Assembly (NCBI GenBank): GCA_000469685.2 | Contig: LS997565.1 | Location: 47,292,336 to 47,356,335, forward strand | Length of the DNA stretch: 64,000 bases | Reading direction: 5' to 3' | From: Haemonchus contortus | Taxonomy: Eukaryota; Nematoda; Chromadorea; Rhabditida; Trichostrongylidae | Shown here: positions 1-9,442 of the stretch, piece after piece | How the letters are laid out: every line of letters begins with the position of its first letter | Numbering within the stretch: position 1 is the stretch's first letter | Program-made: the position numbers and the translations under genes | Notes under the pieces: generated by a model | The model's input: the letters and a program-made list of their open reading frames with translations, nothing else | Database searches by the model: none | Told to the model about the DNA's origin: nothing

Positions 1-2783
1 TGAAGAAAGAATGAAAGACATGGGCAGGAGAAAATGAAGAGCGGAGATGAATGCTGTTAATAGAGGAGACACCTTTGTAATCAGTATCACTAGTTCTGGT
101 TTATCGATAGTTTCAATGGCCTATAGGCACATAGATATCCACAAATGCACGGCTCATCCAATCACAACCATCATTACAGCCGTATGAGTTTCAAAGAAGG
201 ATGAGCAATGAAAGTTTTCGAAGTGAGCCACACAGGAGTGAGCCATGCATTCGAATGCCATCCAGAATTTCAGCGTGATTTGAATGGGTACTTCATCAGA
301 GTATTAACGAGTGGGAGTTAGTCGATTTTCCGGTCAGCTTTTTATTCCTCCAGACGAAACGAGCGCCACACCACTGCTACGATTAATCAACGCAGTAGGG
401 ATGGAACGCTTGTTTGTCATGATCAGGTGTTGCTTTGAGATACTACGACCTCTGGCCTATCCGAGTGATACCACACCACTTGACATCATCCCACCTACGC
501 CCCATACGTCTATTATGTGTCGGAGATTATAACAGATGAGCCTGTCAGAATCTGCTAGTTTTTTGGCGGTACCTTTTGTTATCATGGAAAATAGTTTGGT
601 TCAGCTTCAACTTTTCAACAAAACGAGCTGTGGTACTTTTACAGCGATGGAACCAAGTGTTCACATATTCAATGAATCCTAAGTAGAAGAGAAGAAGAGA
701 ATATTCTGAGGACCAAGGAAAAAGAAGGTGATGAATAATGAATTGAAGTCATATCAGGCCAGATCTCGAAAAAAACACATGTGACATAAATTAATTGCTC
801 TAGGATACGCCACGTACTCAAGCTCCCTTTCGAAACGATGACAGAGCTTGATAACGTAGCTGGACTGCCCCGTGATGGTTATCTTCCACGGGATGACAGT
901 TGGTTCCTCTCCAACGAATCTGGTGATAACCTAATTGTCTCGACCTCTTCTTCGGCTAGAAATCTTTACCACACCAAGGGTGGAATCTGATAAAACTTTT
1001 GCAAACTAGCCATGCGTATGATTGTATCGCGCTGCCCGGCTGTTACTGCCTTATTTTTTCCGCTGCAACCTGAATAAGCTGGACGAGAAGCGACGAGTTT
1101 TAGCACAAATGCAAAAGCTCCCTACGCTTTGATATTATTCATTACATCTCCCAAACCTCCTGGAATTTGAAATTTTTCAGACGTTTCTTCTTGAACACTT
1201 AAAGAGAAGTGTTTGAGCACTGTTATTCTGTCAGAGTGGCCAGGTCGAAAAGAAAACAGGGGTGAACTTTGGTTGTTTGGACAAAGTTCGACTCCGGAAT
1301 TAGCCAAAATCTGTCATTAGCACGAGTACACTACTTTGGCTCAGCTAGAAATATTCCTATGCGATTACTATTTTAGTCTTTTTTGGGCTCCGTTCTGAAA
1401 GGCAATCCAATACATATATATCCTCTTAAGAACTTGTTTCTTGCCCGTTATCAAGAGTTTTCAAGAAAATATGAAAAATATCAATGCTCTGAAATTGAAC
1501 TCCAGTTGTTTAGCCTAAATATTTTGAGCAGAACCCCTTAAATGATAAAAAACGCCCCGAATGCAGAAAATGCCCGTGCTGCGCAAAAAACTTAAGATTG
1601 ATAAGATTTTTCGTACTTGCCTTTTACGTCACAAACTGCATCAGCAAGCGAGCTTCCCAAAAAGGAGTTTTTCAAGAGGTTGCGGACGTCACAACTACAA
1701 CGTTCATCGTCATATTTGATTATGATGCAACTGAAGAGCTACTTCTTGATTGATGTTGTTTAGCATCAAACTTCGGTTGCACACAACGAAACCGATTTTT
1801 TGGAAAATGCCGTCTGAATTAGGCAATCATACCATGAATTACGTCTCAAAGTCTTAGCTTTCTTGACTGAGCTAAGGTCTAGAAGGACAATCTTAGGTGT
1901 ATCTCGGCCAGAGCTTTGAGAGTTCCTTTTTGCCTCAAATCTATAAAGTGAGCTCAAAATCTCTATCAAAAGAGATGGGGAAAATATCAGAAGCTCAGGA
2001 GGATTTTGACAATCCTCTTTTCATGAACAGGATCCATATTTTCAGTTCAAAAATTAAATTTGAGAGTGGATCTAGGAAGTTATCCGCATGAACATTTTGT
2101 TTACAAGTCCTCAATACGGAAATCAAATTCCATGATTGAAGCTCATTGGCTTTCTTGCCTTTCAGCTGACTAATTAGAATGTAATGAGAGTAACTAGGAA
2201 GAATTCTGTTGAGTTGAAAATTTGCATAACCCAAAAAAAACTGAAATCGTTCTCCGACAGCAGAAAAACGAGAAAAAAAATAAAAAACAGGATCCTGAAG
2301 CCTTCTTATCAAGATGTTCCTATGGCAGGAAAAAAATCTACCAAACTTTTTTTTCCCAGAACAATTAAGTAGATTCGAGGGCACGTTCCGACGGAGTTTA
2401 TCTCATTCATCGAATTACCGACAGAAAAGAAAAAATAATAATCGCCGTTTCACACTTTCCTTATAAGGTTATTAATTTCCGGGAGGATGGTTTGCTTTTG
2501 TTTTCCCGTTTCACGTGGTTGCTTGGTGGATATATGAAAATGAAGGGTCTTATTTCACTCCGTTTACCTATTTTTGATTACTATCCGGTGTTGATGGTGT
2601 GATGGCAACTAACATACATCGCCCACGCAATGTCCTAGGTGGATTTCTTTGTCCATCTAAGCCTCAAGCTTCAACCCTTTGGGGGTCGATTAATTGGTAC
2701 CATTCTCGTCTGGGAGGGGGTGGAGACTGGCTTAAATTTTATTGTTTTCGAATCATTTTATAATTGATCTTTATTCTTCTACT
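1..2783. other. AT-rich stretch, no gene recognised
   Basis: No convincing exon, RNA gene or complete mobile element was found here. The longest open frame (1995-2384, minus, 129 codons) encodes a Phe/Lys/Leu-rich peptide with no recognisable motif. It overlaps an open + frame at 2184-2372, as expected of low-complexity A/T-rich DNA. Confidence 0.5.
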
Positions 2784-3049
2784 GGGCAGAAATGGTTAAA
2801 TGGCAAGTGACTCGCTATCACACACATACACCAAAGTCCCAAAGTCGAATCTCGTATCGAATACTCGATTAGGCCGACCTAGCCTTCCATCCCTGTTAAA
2901 GCAGGGCTTGTTAAATGATACCAGGCTTGTCTAGGAGGACAAAAGCACTGACTTGTACATCGGTCGGCCACCGCAAGTCATTGTGTAGGCCACATATATC
3001 GCCACTGCGATTTTGAACAGACGTCGCATGCTGGGGCGCATTCCAAAAA
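2784..3049 (+). mobile_element. tRNA-derived SINE-like element, diverged copy
   Basis: The first ~75 bp resemble a tRNA: an A-box-like segment around 2795-2812 (ATGGCAAGTGACTCG) and a B-box-like segment (AAGTCGAATCTC). They are followed by the same tail seen in the copy at 22438-22739: a 'tagccttccatccct' block, a 'gataccaggcttgtct' block, a 'gacttgtacatcggtcggcc' block, and an end near the 'gctggggcgca' block. No clear target-site duplication remains, so this looks like an old insertion. The family assignment rests on shared sequence within this window only. Confidence 0.6.
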
Positions 3050-3810
3050 CAGTGATAGCTCCAAAGACTTAAGCCTTCGATTCAAAGGTCATATCTGATT
3101 GCTCATCATGAAGAAGATCTAAAGTGTGCTCATATAAAGAAAAACGAGTATTATTTCAACAAATCACAGTTTTTATCAAAGCCTTTTTTATATTCTGGCA
3201 TGCAAAATTCATTCTGAAGTAGCATTCTATGAAGTGCTTCTGCCTATTAACCTACAGATGACTACACCGTGTAATGAAAATTTTCTCACAATGTTGTAGT
3301 GCTTACACCCCTACTAAAGTAATTATATAGTAATTATGATCATAATTATAGCTTATAGCTTTGTTAGTTTTGTTATACTACTACGCTTGAAATCTGTAAC
3401 CATAGATCTATCACCCTATTCTGTTAGTGGAAACTAGCAAGATTTCTTTTATACACATGAGCAGCTAGAAACGTCTTCCATTAATCCATTATGAATCCTT
3501 CTATTCCTTTATAAAAACTCAATTTTGGTTAACGGAACGCAGAAGCATTTTCAAAAGTTCCCCAAGATGTTTCGAGATATTCCAAAAATCTTTTTCGGTA
3601 GCAATTCACAGGTGTCTCCTTAGAACCCTCTTTAAAGAGTTAATGCGAGCAGTGCGAGGGTTCTTTTTACAGAGGTTTCTGGGCTTATCTAAACTTTAGC
3701 GAAGATTCAAAAATTTTTTCTGTAAATACTAAATTAATCGAGATTTCTAAAAGATCTCTCATTGAAAACGGTTTTTGTCTCTCACCCTACGTGTTCTCCT
3801 ATCTTTTCAG
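3050..3810. other. AT-rich stretch without recognised features
   Basis: Runs of A/T and short open frames only; nothing supported up to the splice-acceptor-like site at 3801-3810. Confidence 0.4.
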
Positions 3811-3959
3811 GAATTTTCCCCTGGTCAGCTGACAGCAGGTGTTATTGTCGTGAGGATGGGCATATGAAATGCGTAGTAGAAATGATAACGGATGAGAACC
3901 ATGTGATTCATCAAACATCGAATCCCATGGGAAAATGCGGTCCAGCAATAATTCATTAA
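3811..3959 (+). CDS. possible 3'-terminal exon of a small Cys-containing protein (unidentified)
   Basis: A strong nematode-type splice acceptor (ATCTTTTCAG, 3801-3810) is followed by an open frame entered after two bases that ends at TAA 3957-3959. The roughly 48 residues include SRCYCREDGHMKC, a CxC...C spacing found in small secreted Cys-rich domains, and a C-terminal GKCGPAIIH. A possible poly(A) signal (AAATAAT) lies ~25 bp after the stop. No upstream exon with a matching donor was found. The function is unknown, and an accidental open frame cannot be excluded. Confidence 0.35.
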
Positions 3960-5160
3960 TGTTAAGGGTCCCGGGTGAAAGGGAAGAAATAATCGTTTGA
4001 TTATTATTTGTTATTATGAAAGATTGAATTCAAATGAAAAAGGGCCTGTTGGGTTTTTTTTATAAGTTTTGGGCTTCCCTGGTAGGGCAAACATGGGGCA
4101 GTGCAAGCTGTCAGTTGCATGAGCCAGATCGAATACGTCACAACTTAAGCACCTAAGAGCCTATGACGTCGAAGTTTACAGATAATCTCACAAAATCATA
4201 GCTATAGGCTAGTGCCTACTGAACGAGCCTTCTGGCTTGTGATGAAGCGAGATTCTCAAATCTCTCCTGGTTTCCGGAAGTAGCCGCATGTCCAAACATC
4301 GAACCATATCCTTCAACCGCGTTCCTCAACTTACATCCAGTAAGGTTCATAAACCAGTTCATACTTTCAAGTCCAAAGGGCATTATCAAAGGGCCCTGGT
4401 GTCAGCGGAGAGAGCGAGACAGACGGAAGCGGAAGTTTATTATTGGAGGGCGTGTTGGGTACTTCCGTTGCCGCCATGATCTTTGTCATCTAACAAAACA
4501 AAGCCAGAGTTTGATATCCTGTAAACCGAAAATACTTTTGAATTCTGTCTTATTATGCTCTGCCGTATGTATATGTAGCCTTGTTATGATGGAACCCCGT
4601 ACTCTGCCGGCTTTCCAAACAAATCTTCGTCGTCATAGGCATTGCGTAGTCTAAGTTTCAAGAAGTTCGAACACGGAAGTTGTCAACTTAGAAAAATCTC
4701 TTTATCAAGGCACTACATGACATATGAATTGGGAGAACGATTAGTTACAGTTCCTGTTTCTGTTCAAGTCAGTTGCTCCCTCTTTTGATATTTGAGCCCA
4801 CTGAAGGAGCTAAAGGCGCAGTTTGCAATAAGACTGCCTTTTGAGATATCACCTCATGATATATCTGTGCTCCTTCCACGCACCATATCTAGCGTTCTCA
4901 GATGAGAAAACGGCCTAGATTGGGCGTCAAAAAAGCCGAAAGATTGTATCGAATGTATGCCACACCCAAAGGCGGACGAGTTAACGGTGTCGTAGGGGCT
5001 CCATCAATCGCAAGGAGCACGCATGACGGAAATTCAAACGACGAGTCGTGGCCCATAGCAACACTGGAAAGCAGTTTTGGACACTTCCTGTCTACTGTAG
5101 TCAGCTCTTTACTCAATTTCTACAACTAAGTGCTGCTTTTCGATATAGGTAGGGCATTTC
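3960..5160. other. intergenic stretch, nothing identified
   Basis: Short open frames occur on both strands around 4288-4479 and 4898-5129. They have no motifs, and those at 4898-5129 oppose each other, as expected for chance frames. No RNA gene or clear repeat was seen. Confidence 0.4.
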
Positions 5161-5281
5161 GTCATCGCAGATATTGCCTCGATGCAATATCTCCTGAGGA
5201 CCACGATATTTCGTCATGTCCTCAGGTAGCGGCGATGACTACGAGGTCACGAGGACAACGCTATATAAGATGTCCTCGTGA
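5161..5281. repeat. cluster of four perfect inverted repeats (three-way junction plus extra hairpin)
   Basis: GTCATCGC (5161-5168) pairs perfectly with GCGATGAC (5232-5239). Inside this outer stem sit two contiguous hairpins: AGATATTGC/GCAATATCT (5169-5177/5184-5192, 6-nt loop) and CCTGAGGAC/GTCCTCAGG (5193-5201/5218-5226, 16-nt loop). A fourth hairpin follows outside, TCACGAGGAC/GTCCTCGTGA (5247-5256/5272-5281, 15-nt loop). The last two share the core AGGAC...GTCCT. The whole can fold as a three-way junction in single-stranded DNA or RNA, and it ends 70 bp upstream of the recombinase exon. Confidence 0.85.
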
Positions 5282-5351
5282 GAGAGCCATCAGTCCAGGT
5301 TTCAATCTCAACGAGTTGAGCCCCACCCACCCGACCCTAATCTTTTTTCAG

Positions 5352-6283
5352 GACCACTTTGGAAAGAAGCAGGTACACTGTGTGAGACCGCTATCCAGTG
5401 CAACCTTCCGCACCTAGCAGAGGCGATCAGATATTCGCTCAACAATCACCGATCTAATGCGACGTTCAAGGCATATTCGCAATACTGTAAGAAGTTCGTA
5501 CAATGGTGGGGAGCGGAACGAGTCAAGGACATACCCATTCCGAAGGCGAGGAACCTATACTTGGCTCACTGTATTGAAAAAGGACAACACAGCTCCTTAC
5601 CGATGGTCTCGGCAGCTTTAAGTTTCTTCCTGGGCAAACAGAAAGATTTGGATAAAGAATTAGAAAAGTCTTTATTAGAAAGTGCAGTGAGGAGCAGGGT
5701 ACCGGTCCACCACCGGACCAAAATCAACACGACAGATTTTAATAGTTTAGTACATTTAGGAGCACTATCTTCAGATCCCAAAGCTTTTTCCACGGTGGCC
5801 CTGGCTATACTGCTCTTCAGGGGTTTTCTGAGACTTAGCGAGGCTAGAAACCTCGGAGTAGCTGATCTCTCCATGGACAGTAATTCATATTCGGTATTTA
5901 TTCGAAAATCTAAGACAGACCAGGCAAGGAGGGGGACCACCGTTTCGTTCAAGATAAGAGGAGATTCAGAGGAACATACAGTGATTCAAAAACAATTGGA
6001 ATACGCTACAAAAACTAACAGCACCCATCTTTTCCCATCAAAGTCAACAACCCTGCCCCTCACCCAATCTACTATTTCCAAAAGATTACAACAATTGTTT
6101 ATTATTGCAGGTATAGGACACAAGAATTACACTACACATAGTTTTAGGGGAGGGGCAGCTTCCGCAGCATTAGAGCAGGGGTTCGACAGTGCCCAGGTAA
6201 TGCAAATGGGAAGATGGAGGTCCCACAAATCATTTCAGGCGTATATCCGTACTACGACCGTTGAACTGGATCTCCACAAATAA
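5352..6283 (+). CDS. tyrosine recombinase (DIRS/PAT/Ngaro/Crypton-type integrase)
   Basis: A frame opens right after a splice-acceptor-like CTTTTTTCAG (5342-5351) and runs 310 codons to TAA at 6281-6283. It has the order of a tyrosine recombinase: an N-terminal helical core-binding part (around NATFKAYSQYCKKFVQWW), then the catalytic part with Arg in FRGFLRLSEARNL, a beta-hairpin Lys in RKSKTDQARRGTTV, HSFRGG (HxxR), GRWRSHKS (Trp at the second His/Trp position) and the nucleophile Tyr in FQAYIR. The SKTDQ and HSFRGGAA forms are typical of recombinases from eukaryotic YR mobile elements. Such enzymes cut and rejoin DNA through a 3'-phosphotyrosine. All catalytic residues are present and there is no internal stop. 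No in-frame ATG lies near the start, so an upstream exon or a truncated copy is likely. No reverse transcriptase was seen nearby. Confidence 0.8.
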
Positions 6284-6952
6284 CTACTGCCATATCATCG
6301 CAACTTCATAAGTTTTCATGGAAAAATCCTGTTGAGTTGTTATTTTTGTACACATGTTCAGATTCATTGTTCAAAGTGAAATCTACAAGATGTATATATC
6401 GTATCCATGCAGTTCCGTCATAAAATGAGACGTAGCACAATTGTTGTATCACGTTCGCACAATTTTGTAGTGCTGATTTGTATGTATATGTATCTATTAA
6501 TGATACCTAAGCCGCATATTATGAGACAATAAACCTTCCCCCACGAAATGCTCTTCTCCGTTGTCGAAAAGCAATTTATACAGTAGTGACGTAGGAACGG
6601 ATGTATAAAATGTATTTTGAATACCTCTCCCATGCAATTTACATCATGGTAACCTCGTACAACCCTTACTTTCACAAAGTTCAGGAAGCGGAAAGAGTGG
6701 ATTTCCTCGCTTCCTTTGTTATAATGCACTATGCTCTACACTAACACTTCCGCTTCTTATGTTGAAAAGGTCACCTCAGACTTATTGTGAACTGTGCCTT
6801 TGAGCAAAACTTCCGGTGTGAGCTGCACTTATGAACAGTTCTTCAGAGTGAAATACTCTAGGGCGCTTGAGTAGGCGGCGCTGAGTAATATCATGTGACA
6901 ACTGAAGAAAGGGGAGAGCACAGTGTTGGGAAGCCACCAGGCGAGGGAACTC
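6284..6952. other. 3' flank of the recombinase, no gene
   Basis: No coding region is supported. The 167-codon minus-strand frame at 6829-7332 spans the direct repeats and has no recognisable motif. Confidence 0.4.
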
Positions 6953-7066
6953 ACATCTGTTTTTGATAAGGTCGACATATGAGAGCTCTGTGGGCGTCGT
7001 AGAGCCTTGCGTGACTGGAACGACGTGTAAATAGATAGATTTATATGACGTCTACGAGAATCGTAG
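6953..7066 (+). repeat. direct repeat, left copy (~114 bp)
   Basis: Starts ACATCTGTTTT, contains CCTTGCGTGACTG, then GTAAATAGAYAGATTTAT and TGACGTCTACGA, and ends TCGTAG. The same ordered blocks recur at 7265-7374. The TCTACGA...TCGTAG end is itself a small inverted repeat. Confidence 0.75.
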
Positions 7067-7264
7067 TGAGAGAGAATGATGTAACGTGAACGACCGAGGA
7101 AAAAGATGCAAGTTGCTGTCCAGATGTCAAAATTCCTGACTTTTTCGGTCAAGTGGTGCCTTAGAGAAACTTCCTGCACACCAAAATGCGCTCTCAATGG
7201 ATCTTCCCTTTGATTTTGGCTTGTTGATTGATGAGGGACAGCCTGAAAGAGTTGTAATGCTCCT

Positions 7265-7374
7265 ACATCTGTTTTGAGGTGGATGGCGTAGGTGAGCACT
7301 ATGGGAATAGTGCCTTGCGTGACTGAAATCACGAGTAAATAGACAGATTTATGTGACGTCTACGACATTCGTAG
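7265..7374 (+). repeat. direct repeat, right copy (~110 bp)
   Basis: Imperfect copy of 6953-7066, same orientation, offset ~310 bp. The 3' half (CCTTGCGTGACTG to TCGTAG) is best conserved. Both copies lie 0.7-1.1 kb downstream of the recombinase gene, where the B1-A2-B2 part of split direct repeats sits in PAT/Ngaro-type elements. An A1 copy at the left end was not found, so this link is inference. Confidence 0.75.
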
Positions 7375-7736
7375 CTGAGGGGAGTGAAAATAATTGAGAA
7401 GACAATTGACAGGGAGCCACTGGAACAGAAATTCAGTACGACACTAGGCCCCTACAGTAATCTGGCACGGCATTACCACCATGAAAATGATGCTGCGGAA
7501 TTAAGGAAGACGAAAATTTATGACATAACTGGGTTCCTCACAAACGAGCCCAAAATATGGTCTTCATTTGAAGTACGTCGTTGAAACAAGTAAAAAACGT
7601 CTAAAAAACCCGGTGATTCGCTTTGCACCACTGTTTTCAGCCGAAAGTGTTCAAATTATGTCATGAATGGTATCAAAATAATCAGGAATCTATCCTCTCC
7701 TCAATTATTGCGCGATTTATGTCTTTTAGAAACTAA
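7375..7736 (+). CDS. possible two-exon gene fragment (unidentified)
   Basis: A frame opens at 7375 after a TAG and runs to a donor-like site, GAA|GTACGT (7574/7575). A 66-bp intron-like segment ends in CTGTTTTCAG (7631-7640). Joining in phase 0 gives about 97 residues ending ...WSSFEPKVFKLCHEWYQN... with TAA at 7734-7736. A different phase over the second part (7642-7800) is also open for 52 codons, so the reading is not unique. No domain is recognised and the start is missing. The 5' edge coincides with the end of the right direct repeat. Confidence 0.3.
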
Positions 7737-7959
7737 TAACGAAGTTTTCAATTGGACTGGAGGGTGTGCAATGCTGTCATATCCGCAAGTAACACCTTAG
7801 GTGCTGAGAGACTCAATTTTCGTTTTTCCCGGAAAGGGAGGCAAAAATTTTGAGAAAATCGAGAAAGTATTATATATTTAGATTCGTCACGAGTAGAGCT
7901 TCCCAATAATCTTACATTCAACTTAATTAGCACATTCTAAGGAAAGTTATGGCGGAGAA

Positions 7960-7993
7960 ACGGTTTGCGACGGATTAATCTGTCGCAAACCGT
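7960..7993. repeat. 34-bp near-perfect palindrome
   Basis: ACGGTTTGCGAC (7960-7971) and GTCGCAAACCGT (7982-7993) are exact reverse complements around GGATTAATCT, itself palindromic except for one base pair. It could be a transposon-end relic, a foldback or a protein-binding site; nothing flanking it decides. Confidence 0.8.
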
Positions 7994-8478
7994 CGGTTGA
8001 CCATGAATTAGTAGCAGTATTGTACATACGCAAAATCTTACCCGCCGAGTATACTACGCGTCGAAAAGGGCTTTGGGCAAGGATACGGAGAGGGAAGCCA
8101 GGAGCTTCTGCAAGAGCCGAGTGCCTGTACGGAAGCCTCGTTCCTGTCGGGGAGCCTACCCAGGCTCCGATGTTCTCAACCAAATTGAAGGGAAGCGAAG
8201 CGACCAAAGTGCAGTAGCCGAGAGAACAAATGTTGTACACAAAAAAAAGAACTGAAAAAGAGCATGATTAAACGTAGTTCTCACTTCATTCGGAGTTGAT
8301 CGATCGGCTGCTTATAAGGAATACAACGCCCTTATGGGAATCATGTGGCCTACTATGTAGGTCCCATTCGATCCAATCTATTTGTTATGGCCATGAGCAC
8401 CTTGCTGTCCAAAATGAATAAATAAAATTTGCTGCTAAAGTAGGTTCTGGGCAGATATTGACCATTTTAAGCCTAACA
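7994..8478. other. stretch without gene call
   Basis: A GC-richer block (8040-8240) has overlapping open frames on both strands without motifs. It may be an unidentified repeat, as it is more GC-rich than its surroundings. The rest is AT-rich. Confidence 0.35.
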
Positions 8479-9368
8479 TCAATTGTTATGAATTATTATC
8501 ACTGTTATCTACAAAAATTACAATATACTAATATTTCATCTGCTTAACTATTCTCACTCTTTCAAACACTCGATTTATGGTTGTCTCGAGACACAATCAT
8601 CAAGACTTTGATAGATGTCCAGCGTGCTTGTATCAAATTGCAAAAGTATCGTTTACCAAGTGAAAAAACGTTGTTTGCACATCCTTTTTATGAAATGGCA
8701 TTTGTTCTAAGGAAGCAAAGATGCAGCATTTCTAGAGACCTTTGAGCCCGTATGCATGGAACTCTTCACGGTTTACAACCTGCACCCAAAAATGGTAGGA
8801 AATGAAAAAAAGAAGAGGTCAAACAGTTTGAGTAAACGAGCCAAACGAAATATCATCAGTTTCCAAAACTTCCTCCTTAATCTCTTGAATCTACTGGAAT
8901 AGCTCGACATCTGTATCAGTTCAGAGTGAATGGGGTGCTTCAGTGCCCCCATTCACTCTGAATTTCCAACTGCACCGATGCATGGTTTCGAAGAAAAAGT
9001 ATCACTCCCCGCTCAGTTTCAATCCTATCATTTTCAGGTCTACGTTGTAAACCGTGAAGAGTTTCATGCGAAGGATCGCCTCGAAAGTTTATAGAGATAC
9101 TGAACTTTCGCTTTCTCAGAACAGACGTCATTTCATTAAAAAAAGACTGCAAACAAAGTTTTTTTCGCGAGGCAAGTGATACTTTTGCAATTCGATACAC
9201 ATTTATAATACCCACGCAGGACACCCGTCAAACTCGTGACGATTGTGTCTTGAGACAGCCATGAATCAATTGCTTCAAAGAGTGAGGATAGCTGAACAGA
9301 TAAAATAAGAGTAGAATGTAATGACTGTAGATAATAATGATAATAAATGATAAAAACCGGCGTTAACC
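8479..9368. mobile_element. foldback (long inverted repeat) element
   Basis: The left arm (~8479-8935) and right arm (~8947-9368) are imperfect reverse complements. Matching blocks include TATCTAC, CTCACTCTTT, TGTCTC-AGACACAATC, CAAATTGCAAAAGTATC (one variant base) and CTCTTCACGGTTTACAAC. They meet in a perfect 16-bp hairpin (TTCAGAGTGAATGGGG at 8920-8935 against 8947-8962) with an 11-nt loop. The left arm has diverged most in its inner third. No transposase was seen. The RTE insertion lies about 60 bp beyond its right edge. Confidence 0.7.
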
Positions 9369-9424
9369 AATGGCATAACAAAGCTATCATTTGCTCAAAG
9401 TGGATTAGCAAATTTTACATACGC

Positions 9425-9442
9425 ATTTCGGACTACAGAGTG
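9425..9442. repeat. 18-bp target-site duplication, left (RTE)
   Basis: ATTTCGGACTACAGAGTG, identical to 12577-12594. Confidence 0.9.

Noticed and set aside
6829..7332. 167-codon minus-strand ORF
   Set aside because: Runs across both direct repeats and the DNA between them; no motif.
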